The notes: generated from the letters alone by a model not told the origin. A stretch of 64,000 nt of DNA from Chryseobacterium luquanense (GCF_026460945.1 NZ_JAOVZV010000007.1:78257-142256); one strand, 5' to 3'; shown: positions 8,884 through 17,236, numbered from the stretch's first letter. Numbers and translations: made by a program.

Positions 8884-9870
8884 TTATTTTCTTCCTAAAA
8901 AATGCCTGAAGATAAGCCATTTTGTTTTATAGTATTTTGATTTTTGATGTTTTTGACGACGTTTTAAAGTTTCCGGAAGTTGTGCATAGAACCCTAAATG
9001 ACCTCTTGCAACGGCCCAAAGATGTGAAAACCCGTTTTTATATGCGAAATAGAATGAAGCAATTCCGTCTAAGCATAATCTGAACAATAGTAACCAAATC
9101 AACTTAGGAAAAGGTAAATTTTTCAGCATCATTGAAAGATTATTTCGGATGTTTAAATATGTTTTCTGAGCGCTTTGTTTATTTAAAGTTCCACCACCAA
9201 CATGGTAAACTTCAGATTTTCCGGTGTAAAATACTTTCTTTCCTGAATTGATTAATCTCCAGCAAAGATCGATTTCTTCCTGATGGGCAAAAAATCTTTC
9301 ATCAAAACCATTCTGTTCCCAAAAATCTATAGATCTGATAAAAAAACAGCATCCCGAAGCCCAGAAAATCTCAGTTTCGTCGTTGTATTGTCCGTTATCT
9401 TTTTCAAGATCATCGAAAACTCTTCCCCTGCAATACGGATAACCTAAATTGTCAATTAATCCACCTGCAGCTCCGGCAAATTCAAAATGATCTTTATTAA
9501 TAAATGATAAAATTTTAGGCTGAATTGCTGCAATTGAAGAATCTCTTTCAAATAAATTTAAAACAGGTTTAATCCAGTTTTCTGTGACTTCAACATCAGA
9601 ATTCAGAAGACAGTAATATTCTGCATTTATTTTTTTTAAACCTTCATTATAACCACCCGCAAAACCATAGTTTTTATCATTGATAATGATTTTTACAATA
9701 GGAAATTCTCTTTTTAAAATTTCTATTGAGTTATCTGTAGAGTTATTATCAATAACGTAAATTTCAGCTTCTTCAGAAAACTGTATAATGCTTGGAAGAA
9801 ACTTTTGAAGCCAGTTTTTACCGTTCCAGTTTAAAATAACGACCGCAAGATTTTTATAATTTTCTGTCAT
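8884..9870 (-). CDS. Glycosyltransferase family 2
   Basis: 328 residues with a GT-A domain: VVILNWNGKNW near 10-20, VIDNNSTDNS near 39-48, GFAGGYNEGL near 68-77, and LLNSDVEVTE near 88-97, which supplies the DxD-like metal site. The later GCCFFIRS and FFAHQEEIDLCWRL motifs are typical of rhamnosyltransferase-like GT2 enzymes. It probably adds a sugar to a cell-surface polysaccharide or lipid. The start abuts the acyltransferase stop with no gap, so the two are translationally linked, which points to an envelope glycolipid pathway. The sugar and acceptor are unknown. Confidence 0.9.
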   Translation of the reverse strand: MTENYKNLAVVILNWNGKNWLQKFLPSIIQFSEEAEIYVIDNNSTDNSIEILKREFPIVKIIINDKNYGFAGGYNEGLKKINAEYYCLLNSDVEVTENWIKPVLNLFERDSSIAAIQPKILSFINKDHFEFAGAAGGLIDNLGYPYCRGRVFDDLEKDNGQYNDETEIFWASGCCFFIRSIDFWEQNGFDERFFAHQEEIDLCWRLINSGKKVFYTGKSEVYHVGGGTLNKQSAQKTYLNIRNNLSMMLKNLPFPKLIWLLLFRLCLDGIASFYFAYKNGFSHLWAVARGHLGFYAQLPETLKRRQKHQKSKYYKTKWLIFRHFLGRK

Positions 9871-10749
9871 TTATTCGCCGTCATAAGTTTTTATAGAATC
9901 CTGATATTTCCATTTTCTGTGTGACCAAAGATAATTGTCAGGATTTTTTTTGATTGTATTTTCAAGCAAATGATGAAATTTCCTTACCACTTCATTTTTT
10001 ACAAACTTTTCTCCATCCGGATAAATTCTGTGATAATTCACTTGATAAAAGCCTCTTTTCACCTTCTTCATATCGCAATAAATGAATGCAAGATCCATTC
10101 TGGTTGCTAATTTATCATATCCGATGAAAGCCGGGGTTCTTTGGTTTAAAAATTTTAAACCGTAATTTACATGAGCAACGTGTGGAGTTTGATCTGCAAC
10201 AAAAAGATAAATGGTGTCACCATCATTTTTGTTCCTGAAAATATTGAGAATTACCTCATTTGCTTCCAAAGGTTCATTTCCAAATTTACTTCTTACCTTC
10301 TTCATCTGATCTTCCCAAAAGCTACTGTTCACTTTTCTATAAACAGGATGGGAGTGTTTTTGTGGAGTTACCGGTGCAAAAGCATTCATCCATTCCCAAT
10401 TGAAAACATGACCTGCCATGAGAATTATATTTTTTCCTTCAGCTTTAGCTTCATGAAAGAGATGCTGATTAATGTACTGTATTCTTACACGCGTTTCAGT
10501 TTCTGAAATACTGAAAGATTTTATAGTTTCAGCCAGATAATCTGAGAAATTTAAGTAGAATTTTTTTCTGATTTCAGCGATCTCTTCATCTGATTTTTCA
10601 GGAAAAGAATTTTTCAAATTTTGGGTAATTACTTTTTTTCTGTATCCTACGAGGTAGTAATTCAAGAAGAAAATAATGTCTGAAAATATATATAATATTT
10701 TCAGAGGAAGTTTTGAAATCAGGTATAATATTTTAATCAGGAAGTTCAT
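9871..10749 (-). CDS. Lysophospholipid acyltransferase of the LpxL/HtrB lipid A family
   Basis: 292 residues with an N-terminal hydrophobic segment (1-35) for inner-membrane attachment and the catalytic HX4E motif of late lipid A acyltransferases (His114 to Glu119 in GHVFNWEW). Further family features are VADQTP near 200 and NYLWSHRKWK near the C-terminus. It should add a secondary acyl chain to lipid A or a related aminolipid. First gene of a three-gene minus-strand unit, with a -7 element directly upstream. Bacteroidota often have several homologues, so I give no gene symbol. Confidence 0.88.
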   Translation of the reverse strand: MNFLIKILYLISKLPLKILYIFSDIIFFLNYYLVGYRKKVITQNLKNSFPEKSDEEIAEIRKKFYLNFSDYLAETIKSFSISETETRVRIQYINQHLFHEAKAEGKNIILMAGHVFNWEWMNAFAPVTPQKHSHPVYRKVNSSFWEDQMKKVRSKFGNEPLEANEVILNIFRNKNDGDTIYLFVADQTPHVAHVNYGLKFLNQRTPAFIGYDKLATRMDLAFIYCDMKKVKRGFYQVNYHRIYPDGEKFVKNEVVRKFHHLLENTIKKNPDNYLWSHRKWKYQDSIKTYDGE

Positions 10750-10757
10750 AAAACAGG

Positions 10758-10765
10758 CAAATTTA
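10758..10765 (-). promoter_or_regulatory. -7 element for the acyltransferase operon
   Basis: On the minus strand this reads TAAATTTG; the ATG is 9 bases beyond, so the 5' leader would be only about 5 nt. Confidence 0.55.
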
Positions 10766-10786
10766 CGGATAATAAAATTATGGTTC

Positions 10787-10794
10787 TATTTTTG
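10787..10794 (+). promoter_or_regulatory. -7 element for the thioredoxin-like gene
   Basis: TATTTTTG, 35 bp before the ATG at 10829. Divergent from the promoter at 10758-10765, with only 21 bp between the boxes. Confidence 0.6.
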
Positions 10795-10828
10795 CTTATA
10801 AATACTATTATTTTTTTATTTTTATATT

Positions 10829-11401
10829 ATGAAAAAATTGATGTTAACGGCTTTCATTGGATTGAGTTTCTTGGGATTTTCTCAAGATTTGAAAGTAGAG
10901 CCCAATGTGAGAGAGAAAGATAAAACTTTACTGGTAAAAACAGACCATGCAGAGCTAGATGCGAAGAAAAAAGCAGCAGAAGAAAAAGCAAAATTACCCA
11001 AGCCTTACAATCCTAAAGCTAATGCGGAGGAAGATATTCAACAGCTAATTTCAAAGGCAAGAAAAGAAGGCAAAAATGTAATGATTCAAGCGGGAGGAAA
11101 CTGGTGTATTTGGTGTTTGAGATTTAATCAATATGTACAAACTACTCCAGAATTAAAGAAAATTGTTGATGAAAATTTCGTTTACTATCATTTAAATTAT
11201 TCTCCGGACAATAAAAATGAAAAAGTTTTTTCTCAATATGGAAATCCTGGTGAAAAATTTGGTTACCCTGTTTTCATCGTTTTGGATGGAAATGGAAAAA
11301 TGATTCATGTACAGCAAAGTGATGTTTTGGAGGAGGGAAAAGGCTACAGTTTAGACAAAACGAAAGAGTTTTTTAACAAATGGTCTCCATCAAAATCTTA
11401 A
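10829..11401 (+). CDS. Secreted thioredoxin-like protein
   Basis: 190 residues with a Sec signal peptide (MKKLMLTAFIGLSFLGFSQ, cleavage near 18-19), a charged Lys/Ala-rich linker (45-60) and a thioredoxin fold with the redox pair Cys93 and Cys96 in NWCIWC. The 'thioredoxin_7'-like layout (short helix after CxxC, then NPGEKFGYPVFIVLDGNGK with a cis-Pro context) suggests a periplasmic thiol reductase or isomerase. No Dsb partner gene is adjacent. Own promoter and own terminator, so a single-gene unit. Confidence 0.88.
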   Translation: MKKLMLTAFIGLSFLGFSQDLKVEPNVREKDKTLLVKTDHAELDAKKKAAEEKAKLPKPYNPKANAEEDIQQLISKARKEGKNVMIQAGGNWCIWCLRFNQYVQTTPELKKIVDENFVYYHLNYSPDNKNEKVFSQYGNPGEKFGYPVFIVLDGNGKMIHVQQSDVLEEGKGYSLDKTKEFFNKWSPSKS

Positions 11402-11407
11402 AAATAC

Positions 11408-11437
11408 AAACCGGGAAAAGTCTTCTCGGTTTTTTTA
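11408..11437 (+). terminator. Rho-independent terminator after the thioredoxin-like gene
   Basis: An inverted repeat (AAACCGGGAA with TTCTCGGTTT) followed by seven Ts. Confidence 0.85.
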
Positions 11438-11439
11438 TT

Positions 11440-12801
11440 TTACATAAATCTTTTTATCCAGCTTAATTTTTTCTCTGAATAAGGTGGATATTTTATATTC
11501 GGTTCACCCCAAGTCGCTCTTTCTAAAATTGCTTTTTGGTGAGAGAAAGTTTCAAAACCAAATCTACCATGATAATTTCCTATTCCTGAATTTCCTACAC
11601 CTCCGAAAGGAAGATTTTCGTTTCCTAAATGCATCATTACATCATTAATACAACCTCCACCAAAAGATAATTTTTGAGTGAAATTATCTTTTTCCTCAGA
11701 ATTATTGGTGAATAAATAGGCTGCTAAAGGTTTTTCGTATTCTAAAATTTCGTTTAAAGTAATATTAAAATTAGTAAATGAAATAACAGGCAAAATCGGT
11801 CCAAAAATTTCTTCCTGCATCACTTCATCATTCCAATTGATATTTGCTAAAACTGTGGGCTCTATGTACAGATTTTCAGCATTAAAATCACCTCCGAAAT
11901 AGATTTTATCCTTATTGATTAATTTAATGAGTCGTTCAAAATTCTTTTGATTGATAATTCTCGTATAATGATCAGAATTTTGCTCATATCTAAATTCTTG
12001 AATATATTTTCTAAGCATTTCCAGAAACTGCTCCTGAACAGATTCTTCGATAAGTAAATAATCTGGAGCAACACAGGTTTGTCCGGCATTTATAAATTTT
12101 CCCCATATAATTCTTTTAGCCGCAACCTCCAGATTAGCTTCCTTAGTAATAATTGCGGGAGATTTTCCTCCTAATTCTAATGTGACAGGTGTTAAGTTTT
12201 CGGCTGCTGCTTTGTAAACGATTTTGCCAACTTTCGTACTTCCTGTGAAAAATATTTTATTGAATTTGAGTTTTAAAAGTTCGGTCGTTTCATCAATTCC
12301 ACCTTCATAAGCATACAAATATTCCGGCGGGAAATTTTCATTGATGATTTTCACCATTATTTTCATTGTATTTTCAGCAATTTCACTTGGCTTTAAGATA
12401 CAGCAATTTCCTGCTGCTAAAGCTGCAATAATAGGAGAGAGGGAGAGTTGATAAGGATAGTTCCAAGCTCCGATGACCAAAATATTTCCTAAAGGTTCAG
12501 AATGAATTCTGCTTTTTCCAAATTGATTGACAAGATTGGTGCTTACTTTTTTAGGTTTAGAAAATGAGCTTAAATTTTTCAGGTAATATTTAATATCGTT
12601 TAAAATAAAGGAAATTTCTGTAGTAAATGTATCAAATTTAGACTTTCCGAAATCTTTATCAATTGCTTCATACAAAAGGTTTTCGTTTTCTACAATCAAA
12701 TCCCGAAGTTTTTCAAGATACATTTTTCTGAATCTGATATTCTTCGTTTGTTGTGTTTTAAAAAACTCTTTTTGCTTTGAAACGATTTCCTGAATTTCCA
12801 T
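11440..12801 (-). CDS. Aldehyde dehydrogenase, class 3-like
   Basis: NAD(P)-dependent oxidation of an aldehyde to the acid. From the ATG at 12801 the protein has 453 residues, the short ALDH3/fatty-aldehyde type. A TTG at 12858 would add 19 residues that do not look like family sequence and would place the start next to the rplI terminator, so I reject it. Visible catalytic features are WNYP near 113, TGSTKVG near 186-192, the general base Glu209 in LELGGKS and nucleophile Cys243 in GQTCVAPD. The substrate is not evident; homologues act on medium- to long-chain or aromatic aldehydes. Confidence 0.92.
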   Translation of the reverse strand: MEIQEIVSKQKEFFKTQQTKNIRFRKMYLEKLRDLIVENENLLYEAIDKDFGKSKFDTFTTEISFILNDIKYYLKNLSSFSKPKKVSTNLVNQFGKSRIHSEPLGNILVIGAWNYPYQLSLSPIIAALAAGNCCILKPSEIAENTMKIMVKIINENFPPEYLYAYEGGIDETTELLKLKFNKIFFTGSTKVGKIVYKAAAENLTPVTLELGGKSPAIITKEANLEVAAKRIIWGKFINAGQTCVAPDYLLIEESVQEQFLEMLRKYIQEFRYEQNSDHYTRIINQKNFERLIKLINKDKIYFGGDFNAENLYIEPTVLANINWNDEVMQEEIFGPILPVISFTNFNITLNEILEYEKPLAAYLFTNNSEEKDNFTQKLSFGGGCINDVMMHLGNENLPFGGVGNSGIGNYHGRFGFETFSHQKAILERATWGEPNIKYPPYSEKKLSWIKRFM

Positions 12802-12853
12802 AAATAAAATTTGAAGAGTTATAGCAATTCTTTTGCCTAAACAGGGTTTGTAA

Positions 12854-12882
12854 AACAAAAAACCACTTCAAATTGAAGTGGT
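12854..12882 (-). terminator. Terminator of the rpsF-rpsR-rplI operon
   Basis: On the minus strand, a 9-bp stem (ACCACTTCA with TGAAGTGGT) ends in a T run of about 6, starting 29 bp after the rplI stop. Confidence 0.88.
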
Positions 12883-12910
12883 CTGTATTTTAGAGAAATC
12901 TCTATAAGTC

Positions 12911-13429
12911 TTAAGCTTCTTCAGAAGGAGTTTCTTCTACTTTCGCTTTTGGAGCTGGTTTAGGAGCTGCAACTACAGGAGGTGCGTCAGATACAATGTC
13001 GAATTCGAAATTATACTCAACATTTCTGTGTAATCTGATGTTTGCAGTTACTTTACCAGTTCTCTTAATAGTGTTACCTGGAATTTTGATATATTTCTTG
13101 TCAACAGAAACTCCAGCTTTAGCAAGAGCAGCAGAAAGATCTGAATTATTGATAGATCCAAATAATTTGTCACCAGAACCTACTTTTGCAGGAATAGTGA
13201 TAGAAGTTTTCTTCAATTGATCTACTATACCGTTTGCTGTAGCAATTAATTTAGCTTCTTCTTCTTTTCTAGCTTCCAAAGTAGCTTCAAGAGCAGCAAT
13301 GTTTTTAGGAGTTGCTAAAAGTGCAAATCCTTGAGGTAACAAGAAGTTTCTTGCATAACCTGGTTTTACATTTACTGTGTCGAATTCAAGACCTAAGTTT
13401 TCTACGTCTTTTTTAAGAATAATGTTCAT
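12911..13429 (-). CDS. rplI: 50S ribosomal protein bL9 with extended C-terminus
   Basis: Large-subunit protein bL9. The N-domain is clear (MNIILKKDVENLGLEFDTVNVKPGYARNFLLP and so on), then a long connecting helix (about 42-75) and a C-domain. At 172 residues it is about 22 longer than the usual 148-150: the extra tail from about 150 is rich in Pro, Ala, Lys and Glu and looks disordered. Third gene of the rpsF-rpsR-rplI order usual for this operon, but separated from rpsR by 163 bp that hold a hairpin and a heptamer-repeat element. A weak AAGGA lies 8-12 bases before the ATG, unusual for this lineage. Confidence 0.96.
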   Translation of the reverse strand: MNIILKKDVENLGLEFDTVNVKPGYARNFLLPQGFALLATPKNIAALEATLEARKEEEAKLIATANGIVDQLKKTSITIPAKVGSGDKLFGSINNSDLSAALAKAGVSVDKKYIKIPGNTIKRTGKVTANIRLHRNVEYNFEFDIVSDAPPVVAAPKPAPKAKVEETPSEEA

Positions 13430-13444
13430 TGTTGTTGTCCTTTT

Positions 13445-13536
13445 TTAGATGTTTAGAAATTAGATGTTAGAAGTTAGATGTTAGACATTGTCTGCTATCT
13501 GAATCTGTTATCTGAAATCTAAAATCAAGTTAGAAT
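13445..13536. repeat. Heptamer-periodic intergenic element, rpsR/rplI junction
   Basis: From 13453 to 13536 the sequence divides without a break into twelve 7-base words. The first five are near-identical (TTAGATG, TTAGAAG, TTAGACA); after the turn near 13488 the words become the complementary type (TATCTGA, AATCTAA). The whole can fold as a long imperfect hairpin between two ribosomal protein genes. An additional TTAGATG lies at 13445, one base out of phase. Confidence 0.8.
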
Positions 13537-13554
13537 TAATATGTATTCAGCAAC

Positions 13555-13580
13555 AAAAGAAGAGATTGCTCTCTTCTTTT
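13555..13580 (-). terminator. Perfect 11-bp hairpin after rpsR, possible attenuator
   Basis: Arms 13555-13565 and 13570-13580 (AAAAGAAGAGA with TCTCTTCTTTT) are exact complements around a 4-base loop. It lies 13 bp after the rpsR stop inside the operon. There is no long T run, so it may attenuate or mark an mRNA processing end rather than fully terminate. Confidence 0.55.
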
Positions 13581-13592
13581 ATTTATTTTGTC

Positions 13593-13895
13593 TTATTTTA
13601 ATAAGTCAGCTACGTAAGGCATCAAAGCTAAGTGTCTAGCTCTTTTGATCGCAGAAGAAACTTTTCTTTGGTATTTCAAAGAAGTTCCAGTATATCTTCT
13701 AGGTAAAATTTTACCTTGCTCGTTTACGAATTGTAATAAGAAATCAGCATCTTTGTAATCAACGTGCTTAATTCCGAATTTTTTGAATCTACAGTACTTT
13801 TTATCAGTTTTTGTGTTGATATCAAGTGGTGTAAGGAATTTTACTTCAGATTCTCCTCCAGCTGAGGCTTGTTTAGCCATATCATCTATTGCCAT
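13593..13895 (-). CDS. rpsR: 30S ribosomal protein bS18
   Basis: 100 residues, small-subunit protein bS18, which pairs with bS6 on 16S rRNA. The core is typical: [20 protein letters not shown], then [40 protein letters not shown]. The N-terminal 20 residues ([20 protein letters not shown]) are longer than in E. coli. In Flavobacterium ribosomes bS21, bS18 and bS6 are reported to cover the anti-Shine-Dalgarno of 16S rRNA, which fits the lack of Shine-Dalgarno sites throughout this window. Lies 34 bp after rpsF. Confidence 0.97.
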   Translation of the reverse strand: MAIDDMAKQASAGGESEVKFLTPLDINTKTDKKYCRFKKFGIKHVDYKDADFLLQFVNEQGKILPRRYTGTSLKYQRKVSSAIKRARHLALMPYVADLLK

Positions 13896-13929
13896 GTCTT
13901 GTCTTTTTTAATTTTGGGTTAATAAATAA

Positions 13930-14271
13930 TTAAGCTCTTGAAGCCTTGATTTTAGTTCTTCTAGTTACAGCGTACTCTACAGCGTGCTTGTCTAGTTTTG
14001 TAGTAAGGTAACGAATTACTCTTTCGTCACGTTTGAATGCCAATTCTAAATCAGCAACTACAGTACCTTCACCTTTAAACTCGATTAAAGTGTAGAATCC
14101 GTTCTTTTTAAGTTGAATAGGATAAGCTAATTTTTTTAATCCCCAATTTTCTCTAGTGACAATTTCACAGTTCTTTTCTTTCAAAAGATCTACATACTTG
14201 GTCACTGCTTCCTCCACCTGAGCCTCAGATAGAACGGGAGTTAAAATGAAAACAGTTTCGTAATTGTTCAT
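13930..14271 (-). CDS. rpsF: 30S ribosomal protein bS6
   Basis: 113 residues of bS6 ([23 protein letters not shown]; later [22 protein letters not shown] and [20 protein letters not shown]). It forms a heterodimer with bS18 in the 30S platform. First gene of the rpsF-rpsR-rplI operon. The promoter at 14306-14336 predicts a leader of about 30 nt, too short for the structured bS6:bS18-binding leader known in several other phyla. There is no Shine-Dalgarno; the bases before the ATG are AT-rich. Confidence 0.97.
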   Translation of the reverse strand: MNNYETVFILTPVLSEAQVEEAVTKYVDLLKEKNCEIVTRENWGLKKLAYPIQLKKNGFYTLIEFKGEGTVVADLELAFKRDERVIRYLTTKLDKHAVEYAVTRRTKIKASRA

Positions 14272-14305
14272 AATGTTAAATGAATTTGTTAATTATTTCG
14301 AGGTG

Positions 14306-14336
14306 CAAAAATATGAATTATATTTATAATACACAA
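14306..14336 (-). promoter_or_regulatory. Promoter of the rpsF operon
   Basis: On the minus strand TTG (14336-14334), a spacer of exactly 20 bp, then TATTTTTG (14313-14306). The best full match to the Bacteroidota consensus in this window. Confidence 0.75.
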
Positions 14337-14359
14337 TGTTTTATAGATTATTTCGAAAT

Positions 14360-14387
14360 AAAAAAGACCTGTCAAAACAGGCCTTTA
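14360..14387 (-). terminator. Terminator of the secreted protein gene at 14412
   Basis: Minus-strand stem (AAGGCCTGT with ACAGGTCTT, one mismatch) followed by a run of Ts, starting 25 bp after the stop. Confidence 0.85.
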
Positions 14388-14411
14388 GATAAAACTTAAA
14401 ATAAAAAACTA

Positions 14412-15734
14412 CTATTTTTTAATAATTTTAGAAGATTGAATTCCGTTTTCGGTTTGTGCAGTAACGATATATGTTCCTGATGTTAATCCTGAAACGTTGA
14501 TGCTTGATTTTTCAGTTTCTAAAACATTTTTACCACTCAAATCATAAATCTTTACCGATTTAATTTTTGAATCTGAATTAATATTTAAAATATCAGATAC
14601 CGGATTAGGGTAAGCTTTTAAGCCTGAATTTTTCTTTGCGGCTTCATTTACTGCAAGTTGAGCATCTAAAACATTTATGGTGTAATCTTCAGCCTGTCCA
14701 TAAAGACTTCCTGCACATGGATCCAAAACATCATCTTCATCAAATACTTTCTTCACTCTCATTCTTGTGTTTCCAGGAAGCGCATTTGAAGGTACCGCAA
14801 TAGAATGTACCGCTTGTGTTGCATCTAATCCCGTAGAACCTGTAATTGTTTGGGTTACTTCATAAACCTCTCCCGAATCATCAAGTATTCCATTTTGATT
14901 CCAGTCAATAAATACAGTGAAATAATTTGTGTAATTTCCTGCAGTGTTTCCTTTTAATGTAATGTTGTAAGATTGTCCTTGAGTAACCGTTCCAATCTGA
15001 TTTAAAAAGTATTCATGGGAATTCCCTAAATATTCTTCATCATCGGATGTGTTATTAATTCCAGCAAAATTGACTAATGTAATTGGCTCATCTCCATCAT
15101 CACCCCAAGTGGCATCACCAAAGAAGAGTGGTCCACAATATGAAGGTGGTGGAGCGACATAAGTATAGTCCACTTTAATGTTATCCACTAAAAGAAGAAA
15201 CTTATCATTGCTATTGTTTACAAAAGCGAATCTTACATTTTGCCCAATATAAGGCGTTAAATCTGCAGCTCTGCTTGTCCAGGATGAGTTTTCGGCGGTA
15301 GTGCTGTAAAGTTGTACTGTAAAATCTGCAACTGTATTACCTCCGTTTGGTGAAAGCATCACTTTATAACCGTCACGATACGTTGCATCCTGTGCTTTTG
15401 CATCCCAATATAAAGTGGGGGAAGCTCCTGAAACAGGAATTGTAGGAGAAATTAACCAATCGTTTGAAGTTCCGGCTGGATTGTACCAAGAAGTACTCAT
15501 TGCTGCGAAATTTCCTGCAGGACCTCCAAAAGAACCAGTGGTACCGGCTCTGTCAATTCTATTCCAGCCGTTGGTGATGAAGTTTACACTTGTAGCAGGA
15601 ATAAGTCCATCTACGTCAATTACAGTCCATGCTGAAATTCCCTGACCACTTCCATCAAAATTCTCCTGAAATATCTGACTGAAACCAAATACAGGAATTC
15701 CTAAAAGTAATACATTGAGTAATTGTCTTTTCAT
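14412..15734 (-). CDS. T9SS-secreted protein with choice-of-anchor J and GEVED-like domains
   Basis: 440 residues. Signal peptide 1-19 (ending VFGFSQ). Residues about 20-190 form a cleaved-adhesin/choice-of-anchor J-like beta-sandwich (FQENFDGSGQGISAWTVID, WLISPTIPVSG, VRFAFVNNSNDKFLLLVDNIKVDY). Residues about 225-355 match a GEVED-type domain (FTVFIDWNQNGILDDSGEVYEV to YGQAEDYTINV). Residues about 370-440 are a type A T9SS sorting domain (YPNPVSDILNINSDSKIKSVKIYDLSGKNV, ending SSKIIKK). It should cross the outer membrane through the type IX system and be anchored or released. No protease motif; an adhesin or carbohydrate-binding role is only a guess. Confidence 0.88.
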   Translation of the reverse strand: MKRQLLNVLLLGIPVFGFSQIFQENFDGSGQGISAWTVIDVDGLIPATSVNFITNGWNRIDRAGTTGSFGGPAGNFAAMSTSWYNPAGTSNDWLISPTIPVSGASPTLYWDAKAQDATYRDGYKVMLSPNGGNTVADFTVQLYSTTAENSSWTSRAADLTPYIGQNVRFAFVNNSNDKFLLLVDNIKVDYTYVAPPPSYCGPLFFGDATWGDDGDEPITLVNFAGINNTSDDEEYLGNSHEYFLNQIGTVTQGQSYNITLKGNTAGNYTNYFTVFIDWNQNGILDDSGEVYEVTQTITGSTGLDATQAVHSIAVPSNALPGNTRMRVKKVFDEDDVLDPCAGSLYGQAEDYTINVLDAQLAVNEAAKKNSGLKAYPNPVSDILNINSDSKIKSVKIYDLSGKNVLETEKSSINVSGLTSGTYIVTAQTENGIQSSKIIKK

Positions 15735-15826
15735 AATAATTATTTTTTTGTATTCTTTGACAAGTTAAAAAAAAATAATTAACAATTCTACTTTAAGTGA
15801 GTTTTATTTTCGTTTTTAAGTAAATT

Positions 15827-17176
15827 TTAATTTTTTCTAATTTCTGTTAAGAAATTTATTTTCAGAACATCATAAAGAGAATGTCTACTGACTAGGATAG
15901 ATGTAATCGAAGAAATCATTCCTGCCAACATTAAATGAAAAATCAAAGAATGTCTGTCTGTCATTTCTAAAACAATAATTGCGGATGTAAATGGAGCTCT
16001 TGTAATTCCCGTTAAAAAGGCAACCATTCCTCCTAAAACAACAACATTGGTTTCATTTGGAGTTAGATGTATAATTCCTGAAATGACTGACCCTATACTC
16101 GATCCGGCTGTTAAAGCGGGTGCGAAAATTCCTCCGGCGCCACCTGAAGTAAAGGATAGAGCAGGACCCAACATTCTTAAAATGGGTACATACCAATCTT
16201 CATGTTTATCTTGTGTGAAAAGTACTCGTTCGATGATTTCTTTTCCTGAACCTAAGATTTCCCGGCTTATAAAAAATGAAACGCAAGCTATAATTAATGA
16301 GCAACCAACCAAAAAGAAAACATTGGCTCGGTCTGTTTTTAAATTTCTCTTCTTCCAGTCGTTCATTTTAAGCATAATTACTGAAAGCTGACTGGCTAAA
16401 ATTCCGGCAATTCCAGCAACTAAAATGATAGGAAACATCACCATTAATGAAACATCATTGGTTTTAGGATATGCTAAGTATAAATAAGATCCGGCTAAAG
16501 TTTGCGCAGTCAAACCTGCAATAATTACCGCAGTGAAAAGTGCTGTTTTAAAATAATTAATGTGTGTTTTAGAAAGTTCTTCAACTGCAAATACAATTCC
16601 TCCTAAAGGTGTGTTGAAAGCTGCTGCTAATCCTGCTGCAGCGCCGGTCATAATCATGTTTTTCTTGGAGATTTTTGGCCACCATTTTGGAAGATATTCA
16701 TTCACTTTTCTGAAAATAGAACCTGCAATCTGAATGGTTGGACCTTCTCGTCCAACTGCTCCGCCACCAATAACTAAAATGACAGATGAAAGAATTTTAA
16801 ATACAATAATTTTTATGCTTAAAAGACTTCTGATTTTTTTGTGTTCTTTAGGATTTGCCAATTCTACAGCAGCCATAACCTGCGGAATCCCACTTCCTTT
16901 GGCATTTGGAGCAAATTCTTTTACCAACCACCAAGATAAAACGAAACCAATTGGGGCAATAATGAAAATCATCCAGTCGTGCCAATTTAAAATAAAATGA
17001 AGCAAACTTTCACCCCAAGAAAATATTTTAGCATACATCACGGCGAAAAAACCTGTAATCACAGAGCCAATCCAAAACGGAACCGCCTGAAGCAAATTGT
17101 GTTTCAGTTGTTCGTTTCGGATGTTATCAAAGGATTTTTTTAAGCCTTTTCGAATGTAGATTAATATTCTACGCAT
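15827..17176 (-). CDS. ClC-family chloride transporter
   Basis: 449 residues, about ten hydrophobic segments, with the three ClC signatures: GSGIPQV (94-100), GREGPTIQI (142-150) and GGAGGIFAPAL near 350. The gating glutamate is present (Glu144 in GREGP), so chloride/proton exchange is more likely than a pure channel. No C-terminal CBS domains. The gene is preceded by a -7 box only five bases from the ATG, so its mRNA is probably leaderless. Divergent from an unknown two-gene unit starting at 17270. Confidence 0.93.
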   Translation of the reverse strand: MRRILIYIRKGLKKSFDNIRNEQLKHNLLQAVPFWIGSVITGFFAVMYAKIFSWGESLLHFILNWHDWMIFIIAPIGFVLSWWLVKEFAPNAKGSGIPQVMAAVELANPKEHKKIRSLLSIKIIVFKILSSVILVIGGGAVGREGPTIQIAGSIFRKVNEYLPKWWPKISKKNMIMTGAAAGLAAAFNTPLGGIVFAVEELSKTHINYFKTALFTAVIIAGLTAQTLAGSYLYLAYPKTNDVSLMVMFPIILVAGIAGILASQLSVIMLKMNDWKKRNLKTDRANVFFLVGCSLIIACVSFFISREILGSGKEIIERVLFTQDKHEDWYVPILRMLGPALSFTSGGAGGIFAPALTAGSSIGSVISGIIHLTPNETNVVVLGGMVAFLTGITRAPFTSAIIVLEMTDRHSLIFHLMLAGMISSITSILVSRHSLYDVLKINFLTEIRKN

Positions 17177-17180
17177 GCTT

Positions 17181-17188
17181 CAAATCTA
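17181..17188 (-). promoter_or_regulatory. -7 element for the ClC gene, leaderless arrangement
   Basis: Minus strand TAGATTTG, then AAGC, then the ATG at 17176. The start codon would coincide with the transcription start. Confidence 0.6.
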
Positions 17189-17236
17189 ATTTAATTTTTA
17201 CAGATATAAAAATCTTATTTAATAGGGCTTTTTATT

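Noticed and set aside
12802..12858. TTG start that would add 19 residues to the aldehyde dehydrogenase
   Set aside because: The added residues are unlike family sequence and reach the rplI terminator; the ATG at 12801 gives a normal length.
13445..13536. CRISPR array as an explanation for the repeats
   Set aside because: Units are 7 bases, degenerate and without spacers; no cas genes are nearby.
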